A DNA stretch of 64,000 bases from Phenylobacterium sp. (lineage in GTDB: Bacteria; Pseudomonadota; Alphaproteobacteria; Caulobacterales; Caulobacteraceae). Where the stretch lies: positions 1-64,000 of the forward strand of contig NZ_JAUSCJ010000029.1 of the NCBI RefSeq assembly GCF_030651185.1, given 5' to 3'. The notes beneath the pieces were generated by a model. The model was not told where the DNA came from, ran no database searches, and saw nothing but the letters and a program-made list of their open reading frames with translations. The position numbers were made by a program, and so were the translations under genes. This document shows, piece by piece, positions 1 to 9,512 of the stretch (position 1 is the first letter of the stretch; each line of letters begins with the position of its first letter).

Positions 1-41
1 CGCGGCCGCAGGATCAGGCGCGCGGTCTCCCAGACGCTCAT
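1..41 (-). CDS. GNAT-family N-acetyltransferase, N-terminus only (runs off window)
   Basis: Only the first 13 codons are visible. They read MSVWETARLILRP, and the TARLILRP stretch is the usual opening beta strand of RimJ/RimL-type GNAT acetyltransferases. The ATG overlaps the TGA of the RTX protease gene upstream (ATGA), so the two are probably translationally coupled. The substrate cannot be inferred from so little sequence. Confidence 0.55.
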   Translation of the reverse strand, partial: MSVWETARLILRP

Positions 42-1633
42 CAGGCGGCGAAGATCCAGGCGCTGTCGAGGCTGGTTATGGAAACCCCCACCAGGATCAT
101 CTTGCCGCCGCCCGCCATGTCGATGACCGTGTCGGCGCCGACCTGGCTGGCCGTGGCGGCCGTACCCAGGTCGAGCTGAACCCGGTCGCCCTGAGCGCGG
201 CTGAAGTCGGTGATCCGGTCGATACCCGTCCCGCCCCAGGTGCGGAAGATGTCGGCGCCCAAGCCGCCGCTGAGGGTGTCGTCGCCGAGGTCGCCGGACA
301 TCCAGTCGTCGCCGGCCCCGCCCGACAGGCTGTCGTCGGCCTGACCGCCGCGCACCCAGTCGACGCCGTCGCCGCCCTCCTGGGTGTCGGCCCCGAGGTT
401 GCCGTAGACCACGTCGTCGCCGGCGTCGCCGAACAGCATGTCATTGCCCTGGCCGCCCACCACCCAGTCGGGCCCGTCGCCGCCGCGCACGGTGTCATTG
501 CCCTGGTTGCCGTGGGTGTCGTCGAAGCCTGAGCCGCCGACGATGCTGTCGTCCCCGAGGAAGCCGCGCAGGAAGTCGTTCCCGCCGCCGCCGCTCAGAT
601 AGTTGCCGGCGTCGTTCCCCAGGATGGTGTCCGTCGCCGAGCCGCCCAGGACGTTTTCGATCACCGTGCCGTAGGCGATGCCCAGGTTGTTGGACCAGGT
701 GTAGGTCTGGGGATCGATCACGAACTCCGCGATGGGCGCAGCGCCGCCTGGGTAGAGGCTGGTCCAATAGTCGGCCTGAGCCTGGGCCGAATAGTAGGCG
801 ATCGACGAATAGGCGCCCGGCGTCAGATCGACGCTCGACGAGCGGGTGTGGCTCGACAGGTCGAAGGTGTCGGTCCCGCCGGCGTCATAGACCGCCTGCA
901 GGATCGGGGTCGCCTGGGACCAGGTATAGGTGGTGGCGCCGGCCGCAGTCGTCGGATCCGCGCCGTAGCGGGCCTGCAGGGCGACGATGTCGAAGACCAT
1001 GGGCGTGGAGGCCCCCACGGGCCGCCCCACCAGGCGGTTGACGCCATCCACCGGCTCGACGGTGACGTAATAGCCGCCCGGTGGGAGGTCGTAGGACATC
1101 ACTGTGTAGCGGATGTTGTCGTAGCCGGCCGGCAAGGTGGCGCCGGGGCCGAAGGGGTGCTGCAGGCCCAGGGCATGTCCCAGTTCGTGCAGGACGGCCT
1201 CATAGCCCTCGGAGCTGGGGGCGAAGTTCGAGGTCTTCAGCGTCTCGTCCAGCCAGACATCGCCCTGCCAGGCGGCCTGGGCGAATCCCGGTTGCGGCGG
1301 GCGGTAGGCGAGGGCCGTGGTCTCCTCATTCCCGGTGGTGTCGTTGACGTCGGTGAAGGCGATGCGGATCTGACCCGTATTGGTCAGGTCGTCGGTTTCC
1401 ACCAGGCTGGGGGCGATGATCGCGTCCCAGGCCTGCAGGGCCAGCCGGATGGCCGCGGCCTGGGGGTCGGTCACGGTTCCGTAGTCGGCGTTGGCCTGCT
1501 CATCATCGGCCGCATAGGTCGGCCACGTGCTGCCGGCCTTTGGGAAGCTGAAGGTGACCTGGCTGCCGCTCCAGGCGTTGCCCTCGTCGTACAGCAGGAC
1601 GGTGGTGATCTCGGAAATGCTCGGCGCCGCCAT
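41..1633 (-). CDS. Secreted serralysin-like (M10) RTX metalloprotease
   Basis: A 530-aa metzincin. The zinc site HELGHALGLQH lies at residues 149-159 (His149, Glu150, His153, His159), followed by a Met-turn (VMSYD). The second half, about residues 330-490, carries glycine-aspartate nonapeptide repeats of the GGxGxDxxx type that bind calcium and fold into a beta roll after export. There is no N-terminal signal peptide; serralysins leave through a type I ABC/MFP/OMP exporter using a C-terminal signal. No such exporter is visible here. The C-terminus closely resembles that of the RTX protein at 55863-56900. The predicted role is calcium-dependent extracellular proteolysis; the substrate is unknown. 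Confidence 0.88.
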   Translation of the reverse strand: MAAPSISEITTVLLYDEGNAWSGSQVTFSFPKAGSTWPTYAADDEQANADYGTVTDPQAAAIRLALQAWDAIIAPSLVETDDLTNTGQIRIAFTDVNDTTGNEETTALAYRPPQPGFAQAAWQGDVWLDETLKTSNFAPSSEGYEAVLHELGHALGLQHPFGPGATLPAGYDNIRYTVMSYDLPPGGYYVTVEPVDGVNRLVGRPVGASTPMVFDIVALQARYGADPTTAAGATTYTWSQATPILQAVYDAGGTDTFDLSSHTRSSSVDLTPGAYSSIAYYSAQAQADYWTSLYPGGAAPIAEFVIDPQTYTWSNNLGIAYGTVIENVLGGSATDTILGNDAGNYLSGGGGNDFLRGFLGDDSIVGGSGFDDTHGNQGNDTVRGGDGPDWVVGGQGNDMLFGDAGDDVVYGNLGADTQEGGDGVDWVRGGQADDSLSGGAGDDWMSGDLGDDTLSGGLGADIFRTWGGTGIDRITDFSRAQGDRVQLDLGTAATASQVGADTVIDMAGGGKMILVGVSITSLDSAWIFAA

Positions 1634-1720
1634 CTTCGCCTCTCCAGGCCGACGCCGGTACGCGTCACTCAGGGTTCTACCCTAGCGCGATCTGGCCGGA
1701 GCGGCGCAAGCCTAAAGGCG

Positions 1721-2344
1721 TCAGGCGGCGACCGCTCGGCCCCACTCGTTCCAGCCGGCGATGCGGGGCGTGCCCGGGACATACATGGTGTCGAGCCAGT
1801 CGATCCTGAGGCCGGCGGCGGGCAGGGTGGCGGCCACCGGGCGGATGATGTGGCATCCGCCGGCCATCGCGCTCCACAGCGGATCCCAGAACCTCTGCCA
1901 CCTGGCGACTTCAGCGTCGGGGGCCAGGCCATGCTCGCAGAACAGGAAGCTGCCGCCAGGCTTCAGCACCCGCCGCGCCTCCGCCAGGGCCGCGGTGGGC
2001 GTGTGGACCGAGCAGAGGGTGAAGGTGCAGACCACGGTGTCGAAGCTGCCGGTCTCGAAGGGCAGGGCCTCGGCGGTCCCGTCCACCACCTCCACGGCCA
2101 GGCCGTGCGACCGGGGCGCGGCCTCGGCGAGCGCCCGCAACTCCGGGGAGGGATCGACCCCCACCACCACCTTCACCGCCGCCGGATTGTAGAAGGCCAG
2201 GTTCAGCCCCATGCCGATCCCCAGCTCCAGCACCCGCCCGGTGGCGTGGGGCACGACCTTGGTCCGCTGCTTCATCATCGGCGGCGAGGAACAGGCGCAG
2301 GCCAGCAGGCGCGGCAGGATCTTGCGATCGTAGAAGGATGGCAT
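1721..2344 (-). CDS. Class I SAM-dependent methyltransferase (UbiE/PmtA-like)
   Basis: A 207-aa protein when started at MPSFYD (ATG at 2344), which fits the family better than the longer frame from 2431. The SAM-binding motif I, LELGIGMG, lies near residue 46, followed by VDPSPELR (acidic loop after beta 2), DGTAEALPF (motif II) and LKPGGSFLFCEHG (motif post II). This order is typical of Methyltransf_11 proteins, including phospholipid N-methyltransferases and ubiquinone methyltransferases. The substrate is not determined. The neighbours on either side are unrelated. Confidence 0.8.
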   Translation of the reverse strand: MPSFYDRKILPRLLACACSSPPMMKQRTKVVPHATGRVLELGIGMGLNLAFYNPAAVKVVVGVDPSPELRALAEAAPRSHGLAVEVVDGTAEALPFETGSFDTVVCTFTLCSVHTPTAALAEARRVLKPGGSFLFCEHGLAPDAEVARWQRFWDPLWSAMAGGCHIIRPVAATLPAAGLRIDWLDTMYVPGTPRIAGWNEWGRAVAA

Positions 2345-2464
2345 GGTGTCTCGTCCCCAGCTTTTGGCAAGTATCCTCGAAGCTCGACCGCGCCGCCAGT
2401 GTTCGCCAGCCGGCGGGCGCAAGGATTTCAAGGAGGCCGCCCTTACAGCCAGAAGCGCCTCGGA

Positions 2465-3574
2465 TCAGGCCGCCACCGACTCTTTGCCGCCGCCGAGGTT
2501 GTCCTGCAGGGCTTTCAGCAGGTGCTCGGGCTTCATGGGTTTTTCCACCACGCCGTTCATGCCGGCGGCGAGATAGCCCGCGGCGTCCTCGGGGTCGGCG
2601 TTGGCGGTGAGCGCGATGATCGGCACCAGGCCCGCATCGCCGGCCAGGGCGCGGATGGCGTGGGTGGCGGTCACCCCGTCCATCCGGGGCATCTTAATGT
2701 CCATCAGGATCAGGTCGAAGCGTCCGGTACGGGCGGCCTCCAGGGCCTCCACGCCGTCGACGGCGGACTCCGAGGTGCAGTCGAACATCTCGCACAGAGT
2801 CTGGGCCACCATGCGGTTGGTGGCGTTGTCGTCCACCACCAGGATATGGGCGGCGCGCTGCGGGGCGTGGAGATTTTTGGCTTCCTCCTCGCCGATGCTT
2901 TCCACGGCGTGGGGCGCGGTGAACTCAAACACCAGGGTCTCGCCAGCCCCGGCGTTGTCCTCGGTGTGGACCTGGCCGCCCAGGGCGCTGATGATCTGGC
3001 GGCCCACCGCCACCGACAGGGCGGTCTCCAGGCCGAACAGGGCCTCGATCTCCTGGATATCCAGGGCGTCGCCGATGTTGCGTTCGCCGCCGCCGCGCAC
3101 GCGGCCTTCCAGCCGCACCATGTCGCCGGACGGGTGGGCGCGAAGGGTGGCCTCCACCGCACCGTGTCGGACGCCGGCCAGGGCCTGGGCGATGAAGCCG
3201 TCGAAGGCCTGGATGACGCGGCTCGGATCGATCAGCGCCGTCATCTCGGGCGCGCCGTCATAGGAGACCAGCAGGGTGACGCCGGACTTGGACGCCTTGG
3301 CGCCCCAGCGGGCCTCGATTTCGTCGGCCAGGTCCCGCAGCCGCTTGGGCGCGGGTTCGAAGGCCATGCCGCGCGTGGCGGCGTCCTTCAGATCGGCGGT
3401 GGAGGCCAGAATCTGGCGCACGCAGGCGGCGGCCTCGCTCACGCCGGCCACACAGGCCTGGGCGTCGGCCCCCAGGGGATGGCGCGCCAGGCGATCGGCA
3501 AGGGCCAGCACGCCCTCCATCTGCTGATGGATTTCGCTGGTGACCCGTTCGAAGAAGAAGTCTGGCAGAGACAT
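2465..3574 (-). CDS. Histidine-kinase-like protein with C-terminal receiver domain
   Basis: A 369-aa cytoplasmic protein with no sensor region. Residues 1-60 resemble a dimerisation/phosphotransfer helix pair with a candidate His16 (EIHQQMEGVLALA). Residues 80-225 resemble the HATPase fold but lack clean N and G boxes, so kinase activity is doubtful. Residues about 240-360 form a complete receiver: acidic DD in VVDDN, phosphoacceptor Asp292 in LMDIKMPRMDG, and Lys in VEKPM. It may act as a phosphotransfer or phosphatase component in a phosphorelay such as those common in Caulobacterales. The gene stands alone, and its partner is not visible. Confidence 0.72.
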   Translation of the reverse strand: MSLPDFFFERVTSEIHQQMEGVLALADRLARHPLGADAQACVAGVSEAAACVRQILASTADLKDAATRGMAFEPAPKRLRDLADEIEARWGAKASKSGVTLLVSYDGAPEMTALIDPSRVIQAFDGFIAQALAGVRHGAVEATLRAHPSGDMVRLEGRVRGGGERNIGDALDIQEIEALFGLETALSVAVGRQIISALGGQVHTEDNAGAGETLVFEFTAPHAVESIGEEEAKNLHAPQRAAHILVVDDNATNRMVAQTLCEMFDCTSESAVDGVEALEAARTGRFDLILMDIKMPRMDGVTATHAIRALAGDAGLVPIIALTANADPEDAAGYLAAGMNGVVEKPMKPEHLLKALQDNLGGGKESVAA

Positions 3575-3704
3575 GAACAGCCGGCGCGTGGGGAACTATC
3601 CCCAGAATGCGCTTAACCACTTGCGGAGACGTTAAAGTCCCAAGTCCAGCGCGATAGGCGCAGCGATCGGTCGCAGGTGTCGGAAATTCCTGGCGGGCGC
3701 GCAG

Positions 3705-3735
3705 AAAAAGGGCGGCGGATTGCTCCGCCGCCCTT
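3705..3735 (-). terminator. Intrinsic terminator of the first TonB-dependent receptor gene
   Basis: A 12-bp perfect stem (3708-3719 with 3724-3735) with a 4-nt loop. On the minus strand it is followed by a T run (plus-strand A run 3705-3709). It lies about 50 bp past the stop of the receptor gene ending at 3783. Confidence 0.85.
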
Positions 3736-3782
3736 GAAATTCTTGCAGAAACCCGGCTCCGGGGAGCCGGGCGCCACGGGCC

Positions 3783-6278
3783 TTAGAACTTGTACTGCAG
3801 TTCCAGGCTGTAGGTGCGCGGCTGAATCAGGCCGCGCGAGATCGAGACGCCGGTCTGGCGCAGGTACGGCGTGCCGCCCACGACCAGGCCCGGGTTCGGG
3901 CTGCCGAACACCGCCGTCGGGTTGGTTGAGCCCGTGGAGGTGAAGCCTTCTTCGTCGGTCACGTTCTTCACCGAGGCGATGAGCGTGTACTTATCGTCGG
4001 CGTCCTTCCACAGCGCCCGCAGGTCGCCGGTGCCGTAGGCCGGAACTTCGAAGGCGGGGTCGTTGAAGGGCTGGTAGATCGTCGAGTCCGTCCAGGTGTA
4101 GGTGCCCGACAGGATCAGCGAGCCCGGCGCGAAGTCGAAGGTGTAGTTGGCGTTGAAGGCGAACTTGTTCTCCGGCGACTGGAAGAGCTGCGAACCCTTC
4201 AGGTCCTGGAAGACCAGCAGGACGCCGTTGGTGGTGGCCGTGCCGCCCCGGGGCTGGGCGCCCGGGAGAAGGGCGGAGGGATCGGCCGGGTCATAGAAGC
4301 AGCAGCCGCGGGTGATCTCGGTGTTGAGATAACCGTAGGACGCCATCATCTGCAGCGGCTCGATCGGACGCCATTGGGCCTCCAGCTCGACGCCCCAGGC
4401 CTTGGCGTCGACGTTCACGAAGTTCGAGGCCGCGGCGGTGCCGGTCGCGTTCAGCTGTGACAGGTTGAGCTGCAGGTCCTTGAAGTCGTTGTAGAAGATC
4501 GACGAGTTCAGGATGAAGCGGCCGTTGAAGGTCTTCTTCAGGCCGATCTCGTAGGCGTTGACGGACTCTTCGTCGGCCTTCGGCTGCGGGGCGAGCGTGC
4601 CCAGCAGGAAGCCGCCCGACTTGTAGCCGCGGCTGTACTTGGCGTAGGCCAGGGTGTCCTGGTCCGGCGTCCAGTCCAGGTTCAGGGTGCCGGTGACGGC
4701 GCTCCAGCTGTCGGACAGGTTTCGGAAGTTCTGCACGCCGGGGGTCAGCGGGTCCATGTCGCTGGAGACGTCGAAGGCGCGCGCGCCAAAGGCGATCGAG
4801 GGCGACTGGATGATCAGACGCTGGGTTTCGAAGCCGTCCTTGTCGTCGACCGTGTAGCGCAGGCCGCCGGTGATCGCCCAGGCGTCGTTGAACTTGTAGG
4901 TCGACTGGCCGAACACGGCCCAGGCCTTGGACTCCAGGCTGGCCTGCTGGTCAGCGAAGTTGCGCAGCGGGTTCGGCGCGGCGAGGGCCCCGGTCAGGGT
5001 CAGCGGCTGGGCCAGTTCGACCTGACCCGGTGAGCCGAGCTGGATCCGCTGCTTGTATTCCTCGTGGTACTGATAGAGGCCGAGGATCCAGGAGAGCGGG
5101 CCATCGCTGTTGGAGGTGAGGTTCACCTCGTTCGAGAAGTAGCGCTTGTGCTCGTTGAAGTCGGTGGTCAGGTCCGGCGAGAAACCAACCGCCATGCCGG
5201 GGATGGCGATCAGGCCGGTCCGGCTGGTGCCGTCATAGTCGCCGCCGGTCTGGTAGTTGTACTGCTGGAAACCGCCGATGTACTTCAGGTCGGCCCATCC
5301 CAGGTCATAGGTCACCTGGGCGGTGAGCACGTGGTTGCCGCGCAGATAGCCGTAGCCGTCGCGGTTGGTGTTCTGCTTGTAGGGATCGGTCACGCCCGGG
5401 TTGGCGACGCCGTAGCCGAAGGCCGGATTGGGCAGCAGGCCGCCGATCGGCTGGAAGACGCGGGTGGTGTCGTAGGGGGTCACCAGGTTGGACAGGCGAT
5501 CGCCAACGCCGGTGGTGTCATCCCAGTTCGAACGCGAATAGCGCAGCCAGGTCTTGGTGTTGTCGCCCAGCTCGGCCTCGGCCTGGATTTCGAAATAGGT
5601 GCGCTTGATGGTCCCGCCGTCGTTGGCCGGGCCGATGTTCTTGATGAAGCCGTCGCGCTGCCAATCCTGGCTGCCGCCGATGGAGAAGCGCAGGTTCTCG
5701 GCCACCGGGATGGAGACCTGGCCTTCCAGCTTGGTGCGCTCGTAGCTGCCCACCGCGACGCGGACTTCGCCGCCGAACTCGTCGGCCGGGCGCTTGGAGA
5801 TGGTGTTGATGGCGCCGCCCATGGCGTTGCGGCCATAGAGGGTGCCCTGGGGACCGCGCAGGATCTCGGTACGCTCGACGAACAGCGGCGACTTGAACAG
5901 CTCCGACGACGAGGCGGAATAGAAGCCGTCGGTGTAGGCGGCCACGCCCGGGTCGTTGCCGACATAGAAGGTGTTACGGCCGGCGCCGCGCAGCGACACC
6001 CGGTCGGTGCCGGAATAGTTCATGCCCGGCGTGAAGTTCACGAAGTCCTGGATGTTGTTCATCCCGATGACGTCGCGCTGGTTGGAGGTGTAGGCCGACA
6101 CGGCGACCGGAACGTCCTGCAGGGCTTGCTCGCGCTTCTCGGCGGTGATCACCAGCTCATCGATGGTGAAGTCGTTGGCGTCCTGAGCGAGGGCGGGGGC
6201 GGCGATCGCCGCCAGGGTCAGGGACGAAACCCCGAGCGCCAGAGCGGTGCGCAGCCGAAAACGGTTGATTGAAGACAT
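3783..6278 (-). CDS. TonB-dependent outer-membrane receptor
   Basis: An 831-aa protein with a signal peptide cut near ALAQDA. A TonB-box-like DELVITAEKRE follows, then a plug domain (ALQDVPVAVSAY to about residue 160, including RGPQGTLYGRNAMGGAIN) and a long 22-strand-type barrel ending in aromatic YKF. The class takes up siderophores, vitamin B12, saccharides or other large solutes using TonB/ExbBD energy. The LQDVPVAVSA signature is typical of the expanded receptor families of Caulobacterales and sphingomonads. The ligand is unknown, and no TonB, ExbBD or specific catabolic genes sit next to it. A paralogue lies directly upstream in the same orientation. Confidence 0.92.
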   Translation of the reverse strand: MSSINRFRLRTALALGVSSLTLAAIAAPALAQDANDFTIDELVITAEKREQALQDVPVAVSAYTSNQRDVIGMNNIQDFVNFTPGMNYSGTDRVSLRGAGRNTFYVGNDPGVAAYTDGFYSASSSELFKSPLFVERTEILRGPQGTLYGRNAMGGAINTISKRPADEFGGEVRVAVGSYERTKLEGQVSIPVAENLRFSIGGSQDWQRDGFIKNIGPANDGGTIKRTYFEIQAEAELGDNTKTWLRYSRSNWDDTTGVGDRLSNLVTPYDTTRVFQPIGGLLPNPAFGYGVANPGVTDPYKQNTNRDGYGYLRGNHVLTAQVTYDLGWADLKYIGGFQQYNYQTGGDYDGTSRTGLIAIPGMAVGFSPDLTTDFNEHKRYFSNEVNLTSNSDGPLSWILGLYQYHEEYKQRIQLGSPGQVELAQPLTLTGALAAPNPLRNFADQQASLESKAWAVFGQSTYKFNDAWAITGGLRYTVDDKDGFETQRLIIQSPSIAFGARAFDVSSDMDPLTPGVQNFRNLSDSWSAVTGTLNLDWTPDQDTLAYAKYSRGYKSGGFLLGTLAPQPKADEESVNAYEIGLKKTFNGRFILNSSIFYNDFKDLQLNLSQLNATGTAAASNFVNVDAKAWGVELEAQWRPIEPLQMMASYGYLNTEITRGCCFYDPADPSALLPGAQPRGGTATTNGVLLVFQDLKGSQLFQSPENKFAFNANYTFDFAPGSLILSGTYTWTDSTIYQPFNDPAFEVPAYGTGDLRALWKDADDKYTLIASVKNVTDEEGFTSTGSTNPTAVFGSPNPGLVVGGTPYLRQTGVSISRGLIQPRTYSLELQYKF

Positions 6279-6626
6279 GTATCCTCCCGGGCGGCGGGGC
6301 TTCGCCCGCGTCCGCCTGCATGTACGAATCTGATGAAGCCTGGGCGCGGGGAGGCGCCGAAGCGCGCGTTACCTGGGTCGGGCGCTGGGCGGCGTCAATG
6401 TACGGCGCCGAAAGCGAACGGCTTTAGGTCACGCTTTCGCGCCGCTGTGGCCGAAGTACCGCAGTTTCAAACGGCTGGTACAAAACTGACCCGTGTTCTT
6501 TGGTGAAGCTGTTAATTCACGGGAAAGCTTGAGCATTCCGCAAGCTAGGCATGACGTAGCGTCATACCGCACCCCGAAATCGGGTTGGATTTCGGGCGCG
6601 GCGGCGGGTTTCCGCACTGCGGCCAA
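6279..6626. other. Intergenic region between the two receptor genes, with palindromes
   Basis: I see no convincing gene in about 350 bp. It holds several inverted repeats upstream of the first receptor: GTGAA-N8-TTCAC at 6503-6520, ATGACG-TAG-CGTCAT at 6551-6565, and a 9-bp stem/6-nt loop at 6573-6581/6588-6596. The last has no T run. These may be operators or transcript structures for the receptor starting at 6278. Confidence 0.5.
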
Positions 6627-6627
6627 G

Positions 6628-6656
6628 AAAAAGGGCGGCGGGTTTCCCCGCCGCCC
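6628..6656 (-). terminator. Intrinsic terminator of the second TonB-dependent receptor gene
   Basis: A 10-bp G/C stem (6633-6642 with 6647-6656) with a TTTC loop. On the minus strand it is followed by five T's (plus-strand 6628-6632). It sits just after the stop of the receptor gene ending at 6684. The stem is nearly the same sequence as the terminator at 3705-3735. Confidence 0.85.
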
Positions 6657-6683
6657 TGAAGAGGTGCTCCCGAGTGGGGAGGC

Positions 6684-9512
6684 TTAGAACTTCTTGGTGA
6701 CGGTCACGCCATACTGGCGCGGCTCCAGGCTGAAGGTGTTGGTGAACAGGCCCGAAGAGTCGTCGGTCAGATACAGGTCGGTGATCGGCTGTTCGTCGGT
6801 CAGGTTCTTGCCGTAGATCTGGATGTCCAGGCCGGAGTCCGCGGCGCTCAGGGTGATCGTCGCGTTTACGTTCTGATAGCCTTCCAGCGCGTCGGTGGTG
6901 GTGTTGAAGATCCGGGCGTAGCTGTCGTCCTGACGATAGTAGTCAGCACGGGCGGTCAGCGTCATGGCGTCGGAAAGTTCCCACTTGTACTGGGCGCCGA
7001 AACCAAAGGTCCATTTCGGCGAGTTCGGCAGTTCCTTGCCGGTCAACTGGACCGGGATGCCCTGACCGATATTGGCCACCGTGTTCACCGCCGGGGCGTT
7101 GTTCACGAAGGCCGGAGCGGTCTGGACGCCCGCCGGGTAGTTGTAGATTCCGGTCAGTCCGGCGACCGCCGGCGGCAGGCCCGAGCAGATGCCCAGGACG
7201 GCGGACGGGGCGATGGTCAGCAGGGTGGCGACGCCGGCGGTGGTGGCGACGCAGTTGGAGCCGTCGGTGGCCTTCACCACCACCAGGTTCGGATTGCCCT
7301 GGGTGCGGTTCATGGTGTCGATGGAGGCGCCGTTCTGGATCTCGGTGTCGAGCCAGCCGTACTGCAGGTTGAAGCGCAGGTTGCGGATCGGCTCCCAGAT
7401 GCTCTCGATCTCGACGCCCTTGATCTTCGCGTCGACATTCTCGTTCTGCGAGGACTTATTCACGATCTTGGAGATCTGATAGCCCTTGTAGTTGTAGTAG
7501 AACGCCGTCGCATTGAGGATCAGGCTGCCACCCAGCAGGCTGTTCTTGGTGCCGATTTCGAACGCGTCCAGGTCTTCCGGCGTGAACGAACTGGTGGTGG
7601 CGGAGCAGCCCGGGGTCTGCACGTCGCAGGGGGTGTTGAAGCCGCCCGCCTTATAGCCCCGCGCATAGGTGGCGTAGAAGGTCGAGGCCTCGGTGAAGCT
7701 CAGCTCCGGCGTCCACTGCAGGTTCAGGCGGCCGGTGGTGGCGGCGTTCTGATAGTCGACGAGAACCGGAGGCGCCGCACCGCGTCCGCCCTGGAAGTTC
7801 GGGTTCGGGATGACGCCCGAGCCCGGAGGCGGAGCGATCCGGGTCGGACCGGCCAGCAGGGTGATCGGGGTGGATTTCAGCACCTTGTGGTCGTCGGTGT
7901 AACGCAGGCCGGCCGTCAGCTTCAGGGTGTCGGCGACATCCCAGTAAACTTCACCGAACACCGCCTTGGAGGTGGTCGTGCCGTTGCCGCGGGAGTCGTA
8001 GTAGTTGCGGCCTTCGTTATCGGACGGCGGGAAGTTGGGGTCGACGTAGAACGGGAAGACGTTGGGAATCCCGCCCAGGTCGTTGAGCTGCGCGAACGCG
8101 GTCAGCGAGTTGGAGAACACGTAGTAGTCGGTGACGCTCTGGCCCTTGGTGTAGAGGCCGCCGACGCTGAAGTTCCAGGGGCCGTCGCTGTTGGAGAACA
8201 GCCGCAGTTCCTGGCTGAATTCCTTGCTGTCGGTGCGGCCGAGGTCGAAGGAGCGCAGCTTGTTGCCGCGGCCGACCTGCGGGTCGGTCACGAAGCCGCC
8301 GGGGGCCACGATCGCCATGGCGCCGACAGGGGTGAACACGCCCGGGCCGACGATGCGGTTGTAGTCCTGGTAGGAGTAGCCTTCGTTGTAGTTCAGGCCG
8401 GTCAGCGAGGCCAAGGTCAGCGTGTCGCTGATGTTGATCTGCGCGTCGATCTGGAAGAAGTCCTGCTGGGCTTGGTAGATCGGGTCGGTGACCGACTCGA
8501 TGTTCAGCAGGTTGTGGTCCTGCATCTTGCCGGCGTTCAGGTCGCCGTTCGACAGGCCGCCCAGCTGGGCCAGCAGACCGCCCAGGGTGGCGACCGAGTT
8601 GACGGCGCCGAAGGCGGAGTTCTGGTAGCGCGAGCCTGGCAGACAGCCCTGGCTGAAGAAGTTGCGGTTGGCGCCGGTGGCCACGCCGCCGATGGTGGCC
8701 GGACCCGGGTCGGCGATGCAGAGCTGCTTGCCGATCCGCGAACGGGAGTCCTTCTCGTTGAAGTGTTCCCACAGGACGTTCACGTCCAGCACGTCGTTCG
8801 GCTTGATGCGGAACTGCAGACGCGACGAGGTCAGGTCGCGGTCGTCGATGTCGTTGCCGGTGAAGGTGTTGTCGCCGTAGCCGTCACGCTTCACGTAGGA
8901 GGCGGCCCAGCGGAGGGCCATCATGTCATTGAGCGGGATGTTGATCGCGCCCTTCACCCGGGTGGTCTTGTAGTTGCCGTACTCGCCGCTGAGCCAGCCG
9001 CTCATGCCCTCGTCGCCGACGATCGGCTTGACGGTGATCACGTTGACCACGCCGCCGGTGGCGTTGCGGCCGTAGAGGGTGCCTTGCGGGCCGCGCAGCA
9101 CTTCGACGCGTTCCACGTCATAGAACTCGGCGTCGGCCAGGTGGTTGGCGCTCTGCGGGGTGTTGTTCTGGTGGAAGCTGACCCCGGCCTCGCCGCTGCC
9201 GACGACCTTGGTGCCGATGCCGCGGATGGAGAGGTTGTAGCCCCCGAAGTTGGAACGCGAGAAGTTCACGTTCGGGATGGCTTGGAGAAGGTTCTGGCCG
9301 CCGTCGATCCGCTGGACCCGGAGGCTGTCTTCGGAGAAGGCCGACACGGCGACCGGAACGTCCTGGAGGGACTCTTCGCGCCGCTGAGCGGTGACGACGA
9401 GCTCCTCGATGACGTTACTGCCTTGGGCGTAGGCGGGTGAGCTCATCGCGGTCAGGGCCGCGGCGCTCGCGCCAACGACCAGCAGGCTCCGCAGGTGCAG
9501 AGTTTTGGACAT
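6684..9512 (-). CDS. TonB-dependent outer-membrane receptor
   Basis: A 942-aa protein with a cleavable signal peptide ending near SPAYAQ. A TonB-box-like EELVVTAQRREE is followed by a plug (SLQDVPVAVSAF, RGPQGTLYGRNATGGVVN) and a beta barrel ending in VTKKF. It is a paralogue of the receptor downstream, with the same plug signatures, but is about 110 residues longer, mostly in barrel loops such as the segment around residues 715-800. The substrate is unknown. It has its own terminator and a long upstream region with an operator-like palindrome, so it is probably a separately regulated transcript. Confidence 0.92.
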   Translation of the reverse strand: MSKTLHLRSLLVVGASAAALTAMSSPAYAQGSNVIEELVVTAQRREESLQDVPVAVSAFSEDSLRVQRIDGGQNLLQAIPNVNFSRSNFGGYNLSIRGIGTKVVGSGEAGVSFHQNNTPQSANHLADAEFYDVERVEVLRGPQGTLYGRNATGGVVNVITVKPIVGDEGMSGWLSGEYGNYKTTRVKGAINIPLNDMMALRWAASYVKRDGYGDNTFTGNDIDDRDLTSSRLQFRIKPNDVLDVNVLWEHFNEKDSRSRIGKQLCIADPGPATIGGVATGANRNFFSQGCLPGSRYQNSAFGAVNSVATLGGLLAQLGGLSNGDLNAGKMQDHNLLNIESVTDPIYQAQQDFFQIDAQINISDTLTLASLTGLNYNEGYSYQDYNRIVGPGVFTPVGAMAIVAPGGFVTDPQVGRGNKLRSFDLGRTDSKEFSQELRLFSNSDGPWNFSVGGLYTKGQSVTDYYVFSNSLTAFAQLNDLGGIPNVFPFYVDPNFPPSDNEGRNYYDSRGNGTTTSKAVFGEVYWDVADTLKLTAGLRYTDDHKVLKSTPITLLAGPTRIAPPPGSGVIPNPNFQGGRGAAPPVLVDYQNAATTGRLNLQWTPELSFTEASTFYATYARGYKAGGFNTPCDVQTPGCSATTSSFTPEDLDAFEIGTKNSLLGGSLILNATAFYYNYKGYQISKIVNKSSQNENVDAKIKGVEIESIWEPIRNLRFNLQYGWLDTEIQNGASIDTMNRTQGNPNLVVVKATDGSNCVATTAGVATLLTIAPSAVLGICSGLPPAVAGLTGIYNYPAGVQTAPAFVNNAPAVNTVANIGQGIPVQLTGKELPNSPKWTFGFGAQYKWELSDAMTLTARADYYRQDDSYARIFNTTTDALEGYQNVNATITLSAADSGLDIQIYGKNLTDEQPITDLYLTDDSSGLFTNTFSLEPRQYGVTVTKKF

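Noticed and set aside
848..3616. A 922-codon plus-strand frame opposite the protease, methyltransferase and receiver genes
   Set aside because: It is a high-GC antisense shadow crossing three well-supported genes and lacks any domain.
6429..6626. A 65-codon minus-strand ORF upstream of the first receptor
   Set aside because: It overlaps several inverted repeats, has no domain, and its ribosome site is poor; the region reads as regulatory DNA.
7887..9440. A 517-codon plus-strand frame opposite the second TonB-dependent receptor
   Set aside because: It is a low-complexity Val/Gly/Asp-rich shadow of the receptor's reverse frame.
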